NCBI RefSeq assembly: GCF_020181595.1
Contig: NZ_CP084028.1
Span: forward strand, 3,636,475-3,700,474
From: [Mycobacterium] vasticus
GTDB taxonomy: Bacteria > Actinomycetota > Actinomycetes > Mycobacteriales > Mycobacteriaceae
Length of the DNA: 64,000 bases
Direction: 5' to 3'
Shown here: positions 1 to 7,302 of the stretch, piece by piece
Numbering within the stretch: the stretch's first letter is position 1
How the letters are laid out: each line of letters opens with the position of its first letter
Program-made: the position numbers and the translations under genes
The notes under the pieces: model-generated
The model's input: the letters and a program-made list of their open reading frames with translations, nothing else
Told to the model about the DNA's origin: nothing
The model's database searches: none

Positions 1-880
1 TCAACGTGACCGGCCACAGGCCGGTGGACACCAGCGCACGCCGCAGATAGACGTGCGCCAGGCAATCCCAGGTGTTTCCGATTCCGCCGTGAACCTGGAT
101 CGACGTCTCACAGACGGTCCGGGCGGCGCGCGCGCAGTAGACCTTCGCGATGCGTGCCGCGTGTACCGCCTCGGCGCCGGGAGCCTCGTCCACCGACCAG
201 GCGGCGTGGCGCAACACGCTCACCGAACCCTCGATCAGCGCCAGGCCCTCGGCCAGCAGGTGACCGACGGCCTGATAACTGCCGATCGGTTTGCCGTACT
301 GCTCACGGATCTTGGCGTAGTCGCACGCCAGTGCCAGGGCGCCGCGCGAGGTGCCGACCAGGTCGGCGCAGGTGGTCACCAACGCCAGTGCCTGCCAACG
401 CAATGCGTCCTCGGCGGACAGTTCCCCGACGGGCTGCGGTTCGGCTGCCAGGCCCGCACCGGCCCGGGTGAGGTCGGCGCCGGGCTGTGCCGCGGCCAGC
501 GGCGCGGTCAGCACCACGCCGTCACGCACCATCGCGGCCGATGCGGCGCCGGCGGCGTCGATCACCCGGTCGCCGACGGCCACTGTGTGCGGTCCCGGTC
601 CGAGGCGCACGTGGCGACCCAGGTCGTCGGCCAGGACGCGGCCCAGGAACGGCACGTCCACCAGGCCGCGGCCGAACTCCTCTGCGACGAGCGCCACCTC
701 GACACCCGAGGCGCCGTCGGTGCGCAGCGAGCGCCAGCCGGTCTGTTCGATCGCGTTCTCCAGCCGCTGCGCCCGCTTGCCGTCGTCGAGGTCGGCGACC
801 GAGCCCAGGCCCAGGTCGTCGGCGAGTTTGGCCGCGGCATCCCGCAGCTGGCGTTGTTCAGCGGTCAACCGGACATCCAT
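1..880 (-). CDS. Acyl-CoA dehydrogenase, 3' end cut by the window
   Basis: FAD-dependent acyl-CoA dehydrogenase, expected to desaturate an acyl-CoA at the alpha-beta bond. The first 293 codons are present and the frame is still open at base 1. Visible features are the N-terminal helical region (AEQRQLRDAAAKLADDL), the C-terminal helical domain with REQYGKPIGSYQAVGH, and the family segment IQVHGGIGNTWD near the missing end. The ATG at 880 follows AAGGAG at 7 nt and overlaps the end of the upstream ligase gene by 16 nt, so the two are translationally coupled. It resembles the small-subunit type of mycobacterial FadE pairs; the partner may lie outside the window. Substrate unknown. Confidence 0.85.
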   Translation of the reverse strand, partial: MDVRLTAEQRQLRDAAAKLADDLGLGSVADLDDGKRAQRLENAIEQTGWRSLRTDGASGVEVALVAEEFGRGLVDVPFLGRVLADDLGRHVRLGPGPHTVAVGDRVIDAAGAASAAMVRDGVVLTAPLAAAQPGADLTRAGAGLAAEPQPVGELSAEDALRWQALALVTTCADLVGTSRGALALACDYAKIREQYGKPIGSYQAVGHLLAEGLALIEGSVSVLRHAAWSVDEAPGAEAVHAARIAKVYCARAARTVCETSIQVHGGIGNTWDCLAHVYLRRALVSTGLWPVTL

Positions 881-2271
881 AGGCGCTCCTTGAGGACTCG
901 ACGAAGAAGTTTTCCGGACGGCAGGCGGGGTATCTCGGACACCACCACCACCCGGTGCGGACGTTTGTAGGAAGCCAGCCGGCCGCCGACGAGCTCGGCC
1001 AGTTCGGTCTCGCCGACCGGCTCGCGCAGTGCGACCGCCGCAACGATCGCCTCGCCGTCGGCCGGGTCCGGCACCCCGAACACCCCGCAGTCGACGACGG
1101 CGGGGTGGGCGTGCAGAACCGCTTCGATCTCGGCGGGAGCGACCGCAAACCCGCGGACCTTGATCATCTCTTTGCCCCGGTCGGTGATCCGCAGCCAGCC
1201 GTCGTCGTCGAGGAACCCGATGTCCCCGGTGCGAAACCAGCCGTCGCACAAGACTTCCGCGGTGGCCTCGGCGGGAAGGTAGCCGACCATCAGCGAATCC
1301 GACCGGACCCGGATCTCACCGATCTCACCCGCCGCCACCGGCGCCCCGCTCTCGGCGTCCACCACCTGCACGTCGACTCCGGACACCGGGCGCCCGACGG
1401 TATCGAGCACCGAGCCGTCCAGTGCACTGCACGCGATCACCGGCAGTTCACTGCTGCCGTAGGCCGGCACCCAGCGCACCCCGGCGCGCCGCGTGACGGT
1501 CTCGGCCACGGCGACCGTGACCGGCGTGGCACCCCACACGATGAACCGCAGCGAGGACAGGTCGAACGACTCCAGATCGGGGTGCGCGGCCAGCGCCAGC
1601 GCTATCGGCGCCACCGCCATCTCCACGGTGATCCGGTCGGTTTCGATCGAGCGCAACATGACGTCGACGTCGAACCGGCGGTGCAGCCGCAGCCGCGCCC
1701 CGACATGCAGGGCGGTCAGGATGTTGAGCAGGCCGAGAATGTGCGACGGCGGGGTCATCACCTGCATCCGGTCGGCCGCGGTCAGTTGCAGCGCGTCGCG
1801 CCAGTGCCGCACCGCGGCGCGCAGCGAATCATGGGTGTGCCGAACCGCTTTGGGTAGCCCGGTGGTGCCGGAGCTGAACGCCAGCAGCGCGTCGGCGGCA
1901 CCGGGCGGCGGGTCACCGGCCAGGTCACCGGCGGGCACCGGTTCGTCGAGCCGGCGCATCGGCATCAGCTCGGCCAGCACCGGGTGATCGCCGAGGGCGT
2001 GCCCGGGCCGGGTCAGGGCCAGGGCGTGCGCCACCTCGTCGCGCTTCCAGGAGGGGCTGATCAGCACCGCGGCCGCGCCGAGGCGCCAGATGGCGTGCAG
2101 CGCGATGACGAACTCCGGCCGGGTCGACGCCATCAGGGCCACCCGGCCGCCCGCGGTCACCCCGTCGGCGGCCAGTACCGCAGCCAGCCCACCGGACTGC
2201 GCGTCGAGTTCCGGCAGCGTGTACTGCCGGTCCTCGAAGACAAGCACCGCGGTGGGCGATCCTGAAAACAT
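865..2271 (-). CDS. AMP-dependent acyl-CoA ligase (FadD-like)
   Basis: Adenylate-forming enzyme of 468 residues, probably activating a carboxylic acid to its CoA thioester for the acyl-CoA dehydrogenase encoded just downstream. The AMP-binding signature FSSGTTGLPKAV is near residue 130, YGSSELP near 270, the hinge region GWFRTGDIGFLDDDGWLRITDRGKE near 345, and the C-terminal catalytic lysine region PSGKLLRRVLK near 455. It is somewhat shorter than typical FadD proteins of 500-550 residues, with a short N-terminus. The ATG at 2271 has no good ribosome site but lies 8 nt after TAGGAT, consistent with leaderless translation. It is divergent from the reductase gene at 2345. Confidence 0.85.
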   Translation of the reverse strand: MFSGSPTAVLVFEDRQYTLPELDAQSGGLAAVLAADGVTAGGRVALMASTRPEFVIALHAIWRLGAAAVLISPSWKRDEVAHALALTRPGHALGDHPVLAELMPMRRLDEPVPAGDLAGDPPPGAADALLAFSSGTTGLPKAVRHTHDSLRAAVRHWRDALQLTAADRMQVMTPPSHILGLLNILTALHVGARLRLHRRFDVDVMLRSIETDRITVEMAVAPIALALAAHPDLESFDLSSLRFIVWGATPVTVAVAETVTRRAGVRWVPAYGSSELPVIACSALDGSVLDTVGRPVSGVDVQVVDAESGAPVAAGEIGEIRVRSDSLMVGYLPAEATAEVLCDGWFRTGDIGFLDDDGWLRITDRGKEMIKVRGFAVAPAEIEAVLHAHPAVVDCGVFGVPDPADGEAIVAAVALREPVGETELAELVGGRLASYKRPHRVVVVSEIPRLPSGKLLRRVLKERLWMSG

Positions 2272-2279
2272 TTGAGAAG

Positions 2280-2285
2280 ATCCTA
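2280..2285 (-). promoter_or_regulatory. -10 box of the ligase/acyl-CoA dehydrogenase operon
   Basis: TAGGAT on the minus strand, 8 nt before the ATG at 2271. This TANNNT-to-start spacing is typical of leaderless mycobacterial transcripts. Inferred, not mapped. Confidence 0.45.
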
Positions 2286-2294
2286 TCGGTTTGA

Positions 2295-2309
2295 GAGAAT
2301 AATATTCTC
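2295..2309. promoter_or_regulatory. Inverted repeat in a divergent promoter, candidate operator
   Basis: GAGAAT-AAT-ATTCTC is a perfect 6-bp inverted repeat with a 3-bp spacer. It overlaps TAATAT (2300-2305), a good -10 for the reductase gene at 2345, and lies 24 nt above the ligase start. A related half TTTGAGAAG lies at 2271-2279. A repressor here could control both divergent units; no regulator gene is adjacent in the window. Confidence 0.45.
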
Positions 2310-2344
2310 ACTTGCGAAGAACGCAAGCCCCCGAAGGAGTGGAC

Positions 2345-3352
2345 ATGACGGTCGCGCAGATGTTCCAGCGGGCAACCGTGACCCGGATCATCACCGAGAC
2401 GCCCGACGCCCGCACGTTCGTGCTGGCACCGCACGACGCGCCGTTTCCCTACCGGGCCGGCCAGTACTGCACGCTGCGCGTGCAGGTCGGCGAGGAGGAG
2501 CTCTACCGGTCGTATTCGATGTCCAGCGCACCGGAGACCGACACCGAGCTGATGACCACCGTCAAGCGCGTCCCGGGCGGGCGGGTGTCGAACTGGCTGC
2601 TGGACAACGTGGCCGAGGGCGACGAGCTGACCATGACCCGCGCGACCGGCACCTTCTGTCTGGACGACACCGACGCACCGCTGCTGGGGTTCGCCGGCGG
2701 CAGCGGCATCACGCCGATCCTGTCGCTGGCCAAGAGCGCACTGGCCGGCACGGCGCGCCCGGTGCGACTGCTGTGCGCCGACCGGGACGCCACCTCGGCG
2801 ATCTTCGACGACGCGCTGACCGAACTGGCCGCCCGCCACCCCGGCCGGCTGACGGTGCAGCGCCATCGCGACTCCGAGCACGGCCTGCTCGACGCGGCCA
2901 CGGTCGCGGCGTTCGTGGGCGCCGACACCGGCGCCGACTGCTATCTGTGCGGGCCGGAGGGCTTCATGGCGGTGGTCCGCTCGGCCTGGGCCGGGCCCGG
3001 CAGGTTGTTCGCCGAGGACTTCGCCCCCGCCGCGCCGGCCGAGGACCCGCCTGCCGACATCAATGGCGCCACAGACCTTTCCGGGACGGTGACCATCCGG
3101 CTCGGGAAGAAGACCGCGTCGGTGCCGCGGGTCGCCCGCGAGACCCTGTTGGGCAGCGCCCGGCGGGCCGGGCTGGCACCGCCGTTCTCCTGCGAGGCCG
3201 GCAACTGCGGCACCTGCATCGCCCATATCACCGAGGGCAGCGCGACCATGATCGCCAACACCGTGCTCGACGACGACGAGATCGCCGACGGCTACATCCT
3301 GACCTGTCAGGGTGTTCCGGACAGCGCGTCGATCACGGTGGACTACGAGTAG
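2345..3352 (+). CDS. FAD/NAD(P)H reductase with C-terminal 2Fe-2S ferredoxin domain (KshB-like)
   Basis: Electron-transfer protein of 335 residues that moves electrons from NAD(P)H through FAD to a plant-type 2Fe-2S cluster and on to an oxygenase. The FAD-binding RSYSMSS is near residue 60, the nucleotide-binding GFAGGSGITPILS near 120, and the cluster ligands C-x4-C-x2-C (CEAGNCGTC) with the distant Cys in LTCQ lie near 280-325. The domain order matches class IA/KshB-type reductases. The ATG at 2345 follows GAAGGAG; a longer frame from 2312 lacks such a site. The Rieske oxygenases at 9140 and 50049 have no reductase beside them, so this is the likely partner of at least the first. Inference. 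Confidence 0.85.
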   Translation: MTVAQMFQRATVTRIITETPDARTFVLAPHDAPFPYRAGQYCTLRVQVGEEELYRSYSMSSAPETDTELMTTVKRVPGGRVSNWLLDNVAEGDELTMTRATGTFCLDDTDAPLLGFAGGSGITPILSLAKSALAGTARPVRLLCADRDATSAIFDDALTELAARHPGRLTVQRHRDSEHGLLDAATVAAFVGADTGADCYLCGPEGFMAVVRSAWAGPGRLFAEDFAPAAPAEDPPADINGATDLSGTVTIRLGKKTASVPRVARETLLGSARRAGLAPPFSCEAGNCGTCIAHITEGSATMIANTVLDDDEIADGYILTCQGVPDSASITVDYE

Positions 3353-3463
3353 GGATCGCCGGCCGGCCCGCCTGTTAATGCAGTTCGGCCTGACCCTGCC
3401 CCGTCACGTCATACTCGATAGCTGCCGCATCAAGTAGTAACGGGAAGTACTGCCGGACTTTGG

Positions 3464-4030
3464 TTGCCGACCCCGACGATCCTTGGAGTATCGCTGACCG
3501 CCCGCCACATCTTCGTCGATGAAAGCAAGCGCCGCGAGTACTTCGTAGTCGCCGCCATCGTGGCGCCCAAGGATCTTCGGCCGCTACGGCGCGTTGTCGA
3601 AGATCTGCTGCTACCGCAACAGCGCTACATCCATATGAAGGACGAGGGTGACGGGCGGAAGCAGACCATCGCAAAAAACTTTGTCGGCGCGGGCGTCGAG
3701 GCGATTGTTTACGATGCCGGCCAACGCTACCGAACCCAGTTAGCGGCCCGTGCTGCGTGCATGCGCGGGCTCATCGAAGATCTGGCCACCAACTCCGACG
3801 ACACGCTCATCATCATCGAACAAGACGACAGCCTGGTTCATTCAGATCGTCGACTACTTTACGAAGCCGTCCGAGCCGTAGGCCGTGCCGACAATCTGCG
3901 CTACGACCACCGGCGACGAGAAGCCGAACTCTTACTCGGCATCCCCGACGCGATCGCGTGGTGCTGGGCCAAAGGTGGGCGGTGGCGACAGCACATCGAA
4001 CCGGCCATCAGAAGTGTCCGCAGCCTTTAA
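3464..4030 (+). CDS. DUF3800-like protein, unknown function
   Basis: Protein of 188 residues starting at TTG; the start is uncertain because no clear ribosome site is visible. The N-terminus has IFVDESKRREYFVVAAIV, which resembles the VDES motif opening DUF3800 proteins, often found near mobile or defence genes. Acidic residues recur in the middle (IIIEQDDSLVH), and IPDAIAWCWAKGG stands near the C-terminus, the region where DUF3800 proteins carry a conserved Asp-Ala stretch. The fold is thought to be RNase H-like, but I cannot show activity. The gene is richer in A/T than its neighbours (for example AAAAAC, TTAGCG, TTTACG), suggesting transfer. It lies alone between the two halves of the catabolic cluster. 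Confidence 0.6.
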   Translation: MPTPTILGVSLTARHIFVDESKRREYFVVAAIVAPKDLRPLRRVVEDLLLPQQRYIHMKDEGDGRKQTIAKNFVGAGVEAIVYDAGQRYRTQLAARAACMRGLIEDLATNSDDTLIIIEQDDSLVHSDRRLLYEAVRAVGRADNLRYDHRRREAELLLGIPDAIAWCWAKGGRWRQHIEPAIRSVRSL

Positions 4031-4127
4031 GCGCGAAGCCCGAGCGCCACGGTCGTCCGGCCGGGTCTCGGGCTCACTTCCTACGGCTAGTGCCGCAGAC
4101 CGTATGAGTCTAGCCCTAGTGCCGGTG

Positions 4128-5561
4128 CTACGCACCCACGTCAGCTCCGTACCCGAGCGTGCTCTTGATCTCCAGGTACTCCTGGAAGCCCGCATCGCTC
4201 CACTCCCGGCCGTTGCCGCTGTGCTTGTAGCCACCGAACGGTGCGCCGAGGTCGAAGGCGTGGTTGATCGTCACCCAGCCGGCCCGAATCCGACGGGCCA
4301 CCGCACGCGCCTCGGTCAGGTCGGCCGCCGAAACGTAGCCGGCCAGCCCGTAGTCGGTGTCGTTGGCGATCTCCACCGCCTGGTCCACGTCGTCGTAGCC
4401 CAGGATGCACAGCACCGGGCCGAAGATCTCCTCCCGGGCGATCGTCATATCGTTGTCGACGTTGGCAAAGACCGTCGGCCGGACGTAATAGCCGGTGTCC
4501 AGTCCATCCGGGCGTCCCTCCCCGCCCGCGACCACCGTGGCCCCTTCGGCGATGCCTTTGGCGATCAAGCCCTGCACCCGGTCGAACGCGGCCTTGGACG
4601 CCACCGGGCCGATGGCCCTCTTGTCGTCGGGATCGCCCACCTTCACCTGCGCGGCGACCGCCTGCGCGATCGCCGTCGCCTCGGCCATCCGGGAGTTCGG
4701 GACGAGCATGCGCGACGGGGCGTTACAGCTCTGACCGGAGTTGGGCATCATGTTCGCCACCCCGGCGGCGACGCTGTCGGCGAACGCCTCGTCGTCCAGC
4801 ACGATGTTGGGACTCTTACCGCCGAGCTCCTGGGTCACCCGTTTCACCGTCGGTGCGGCGTTCTCGGCCACCGCGACGCCGGCGCGCGTCGATCCGGTGA
4901 ACGACACCATATCGATGTCGGGGTGGCGCGCCAGGGCCGTGCCCACTCCGGGGCCGTCGCCGTTGACCATGTTGTAGACACCGGCCGGGACGCCGGCGGT
5001 GGCCATGATCTCGGTGAAGAGGTAGGCCGAAAACGGTGCGATCTCCGAGGGTTTCAGGATCATGGTGCAGCCGGTCGCCAACGCCGGGAAGACCTTCACC
5101 GCAATCTGGTTCAACGGCCAGTTCCACGGGGTGATCAACCCGCACACCCCGATCGGCTCGCGCACCAGCAGCGTGGAGCCGCGCTGCTCTTCGAACGTGA
5201 AGTTCTTCAGCACGTCGATCGCCGTGACGAGGTGGCCCAGGCCCATCTGAACCTGCGGCCCGGCGGCCAGGGACGGCGGCGCCCCCATCTCCTCGCTCAC
5301 CGCGTCGGCGAGATCGCCGCTGCGGCGCTGGTATTCGGCGAGGATCGCCTGCAGCAGATCCAGTCGTTCGGCGCGGCTGCTCTGCGACCAGGTTCCAAAG
5401 GCCCGCCGTGCCGCGGCGACCGCGCGGTCGACGTCGGCCGCCGAGCCCAGGGCGATCCTGCCGGCAACCGTTTCGGTGGCCGGATTCTCCACGTCGAGGG
5501 TCTTGCCCTCGGCCGGGTCCACCCACTGGCCGTCGATGTAGAACTTGAGGTACTCGCGCAT
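4128..5561 (-). CDS. NAD(P)-dependent aldehyde dehydrogenase
   Basis: Oxidises an aldehyde to a carboxylic acid. The protein has 477 residues, normal for the family. FTGSTRAGVAVAE (cofactor binding), the general base Glu in TQELGGKSPNIV and the nucleophile Cys in NSGQSCNAPSRM are all present, as is the C-terminal FGGYKHSGNGREW. The ATG at 5561 overlaps the upstream SDR stop as TGATG and follows AAGGAG; a longer open frame upstream belongs to another reading of the SDR gene. It is the last gene of the six-gene operon and would finish the oxidation of an alcohol or aldehyde formed by the oxygenases and SDRs above it. Confidence 0.9.
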   Translation of the reverse strand: MREYLKFYIDGQWVDPAEGKTLDVENPATETVAGRIALGSAADVDRAVAAARRAFGTWSQSSRAERLDLLQAILAEYQRRSGDLADAVSEEMGAPPSLAAGPQVQMGLGHLVTAIDVLKNFTFEEQRGSTLLVREPIGVCGLITPWNWPLNQIAVKVFPALATGCTMILKPSEIAPFSAYLFTEIMATAGVPAGVYNMVNGDGPGVGTALARHPDIDMVSFTGSTRAGVAVAENAAPTVKRVTQELGGKSPNIVLDDEAFADSVAAGVANMMPNSGQSCNAPSRMLVPNSRMAEATAIAQAVAAQVKVGDPDDKRAIGPVASKAAFDRVQGLIAKGIAEGATVVAGGEGRPDGLDTGYYVRPTVFANVDNDMTIAREEIFGPVLCILGYDDVDQAVEIANDTDYGLAGYVSAADLTEARAVARRIRAGWVTINHAFDLGAPFGGYKHSGNGREWSDAGFQEYLEIKSTLGYGADVGA

Positions 5562-6463
5562 CACAACTCTCCTTCTGACTGGGCCATACCGAAGCTGTAC
5601 CGAATGTGGTCGGCGTGCCCGTCGGGCACCACCGGGAAGATCACCGGGGCGTGCACATCCCGGATCTGTTCGATCCGGTCGCCGACCTGCTCGATCGTCC
5701 ACGACGGCTGATACACCCCGGGGCTCTCGGCGACCACCGCCCGGGCGATCCGGCCCGCCAGTGCGATCAGCACTTCGCCTGTCACCGAGCAGGATTCGTG
5801 CGCCAGCCAGCCGACCGCGGGCGCGGCCAACTCGGGCTCCATCGGCGGGTAACCGGAGGTGTCGATACCCTCGGCCATCCTCGTCACGGCGGCCGGAACG
5901 ATCACATTGCACTTCACCCCGGCCGCGGCGCCCTCCAGTGCGACCACGTTGCTGAACCCGATCAGCCCGGCCTTGGCAGCGGCATAGTTGGCCACACCGT
6001 GGTTGCCGTAGATTCCGCCGATCGAGGAGGTCAGCACGATACGACCGTAACCCGCGTCACACAGCACCGGAAACGCCGGGCGCACGACGTGGAACGCGCC
6101 GCGCAGATGGACGTCGAGGACGGCCTCGAAGTCGGCGTGGCTCAGCTCCCGCAACGAGCCCCGTCGGACATTGCCGGCGTTGTGGATCACGATGTCCAGC
6201 CGGCCGTAGGCCTGAAGCGCCGCCGCGATGATCGCCTGGCCGCCTTCGGGCGTGGCGACCGAGGCGATGCTCGCCACCGCCTGTCCGCCGGCGGCGGTGA
6301 TCTCATCGACGACCGCGCCGGCCGGGTCGGCGTCGCAGTCGTTGACCACCACGCGCGCCCCGCGGGACGCCAGCAGTTCGGCGTAGGCGCGCCCCAGGCC
6401 CCGCCCGGCGCCGGTGACGACGGCCACCCGGCCGTCGAAGTTCAGCGGGTGCGTCTCGCTCAA
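5561..6463 (-). CDS. Short-chain dehydrogenase/reductase
   Basis: NAD(P)-dependent oxidoreductase of 300 residues. The Rossmann motif TGAGRGLG is at the N-terminus (residues 17-24), NAG near 90, catalytic Ser in LTSSIGGIYG near 145 and YAAAK near 160. The C-terminal 60 residues extend past a classical SDR, as in the SDR domain of multifunctional enzyme type 2 (17-beta-HSD4) relatives, so a beta-hydroxyacyl-CoA or alcohol substrate is plausible. The start overlaps the end of the TauD-type gene as ATGA; its stop overlaps the aldehyde dehydrogenase start. Confidence 0.85.
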   Translation of the reverse strand: MSETHPLNFDGRVAVVTGAGRGLGRAYAELLASRGARVVVNDCDADPAGAVVDEITAAGGQAVASIASVATPEGGQAIIAAALQAYGRLDIVIHNAGNVRRGSLRELSHADFEAVLDVHLRGAFHVVRPAFPVLCDAGYGRIVLTSSIGGIYGNHGVANYAAAKAGLIGFSNVVALEGAAAGVKCNVIVPAAVTRMAEGIDTSGYPPMEPELAAPAVGWLAHESCSVTGEVLIALAGRIARAVVAESPGVYQPSWTIEQVGDRIEQIRDVHAPVIFPVVPDGHADHIRYSFGMAQSEGEL

Positions 6464-7302
6464 GCGAACGGTTCCTCACCGGCGAGCTTGGTGCGGCGCA
6501 GCATCCGACCCGACGCCGGGTCATAGGGCAGCGCCCGGTGCATGGTGCCGGTGTTGTCCCACATGACCAGATCGCCGACCGACCACCGGTGCCGATAGAC
6601 GAACTGCGGCTGAGTGGCCCAGTCCCTCAGCCGCACCAGGGTTCTGGTGCTCTGGACATAGTCCATCCCGACGATGTCGCTCGCGGTGCAGCCCAGGATC
6701 AGCGAGCGCCGGCCGGAGCGGTGCGCCCACACCAGGGGGAGCTCGCGCTGTCCGATCGCCATCATCTGTTGCAGCGTCGCGAACTCCGGTTCGGGGTCGT
6801 AGTAGAGCAGCGAGTTCCACGCCGAATGCATCGCCCGCAACGAGCCCAGCTGCTGCTTGTCGTCGTCGGGCAGATCGTCGTAGGCGGCGTAGGTGTTGCA
6901 GAACTCGGTGTCGCCGCCGCCGTCGGCGGGCAGCACCTTGCTGCACAGCAGGGACGCCAGGATCGGCACCTCGTTCATGGTTCCGTCCAGGTGCCAGTAG
7001 AACGATCCCTTTAGGTAGTCGGCCTGCTTGTTGACGGTGGTGTCGAGGGTGACGTCGTAGACGGCCTCGCCGTCACGTTCGGGCGCCAGCGTGCCCAGTG
7101 TTTCGGTGAATGCGACCTGTTCGTCGTCGGTGAAGCCGATCTTCGGGAACACCAGCACGCCACGCTGTTCCAGCAGCTCGCGGATGGCGCCGGCGTGGTC
7201 ACCGGAGAGCAACGCGGCCTTGTCGGCCACGACCTCGGTTCCGATGCGCTCGGTGAGATCGCGGGTGGTCAGTGTTGTCGTCGACGCCGCCTTCAATGTC
7301 AC
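6460..7302 (-). CDS. TauD/TfdA-family Fe(II)/2-oxoglutarate dioxygenase
   Basis: Non-haem iron dioxygenase of 280 residues that couples 2-oxoglutarate decarboxylation to hydroxylation of a substrate. The iron ligands HxD appear in FYWHLDGT (near residue 110) and the distal His in WDNTGTMHRA (near 255), followed by the Arg that binds 2-oxoglutarate (SGRMLRRT). The start overlaps the Baeyer-Villiger gene stop by ATGA. A homolog sharing the same core motifs lies at 44678, in the second catabolic cluster; both sit in an operon with a Rieske-type oxygenase gene. Substrate unknown; tau- and 2,4-D-type substrates are only family precedents. Confidence 0.88.
   Translation of the reverse strand: MTLKAASTTTLTTRDLTERIGTEVVADKAALLSGDHAGAIRELLEQRGVLVFPKIGFTDDEQVAFTETLGTLAPERDGEAVYDVTLDTTVNKQADYLKGSFYWHLDGTMNEVPILASLLCSKVLPADGGGDTEFCNTYAAYDDLPDDDKQQLGSLRAMHSAWNSLLYYDPEPEFATLQQMMAIGQRELPLVWAHRSGRRSLILGCTASDIVGMDYVQSTRTLVRLRDWATQPQFVYRHRWSVGDLVMWDNTGTMHRALPYDPASGRMLRRTKLAGEEPFA

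Noticed and set aside
3430..3438. TCAAGTAGT before the DUF3800-like gene, resembling the island operator
   Set aside because: Only the left half of the operator is present; the right half lacks the palindrome, and no related gene follows.
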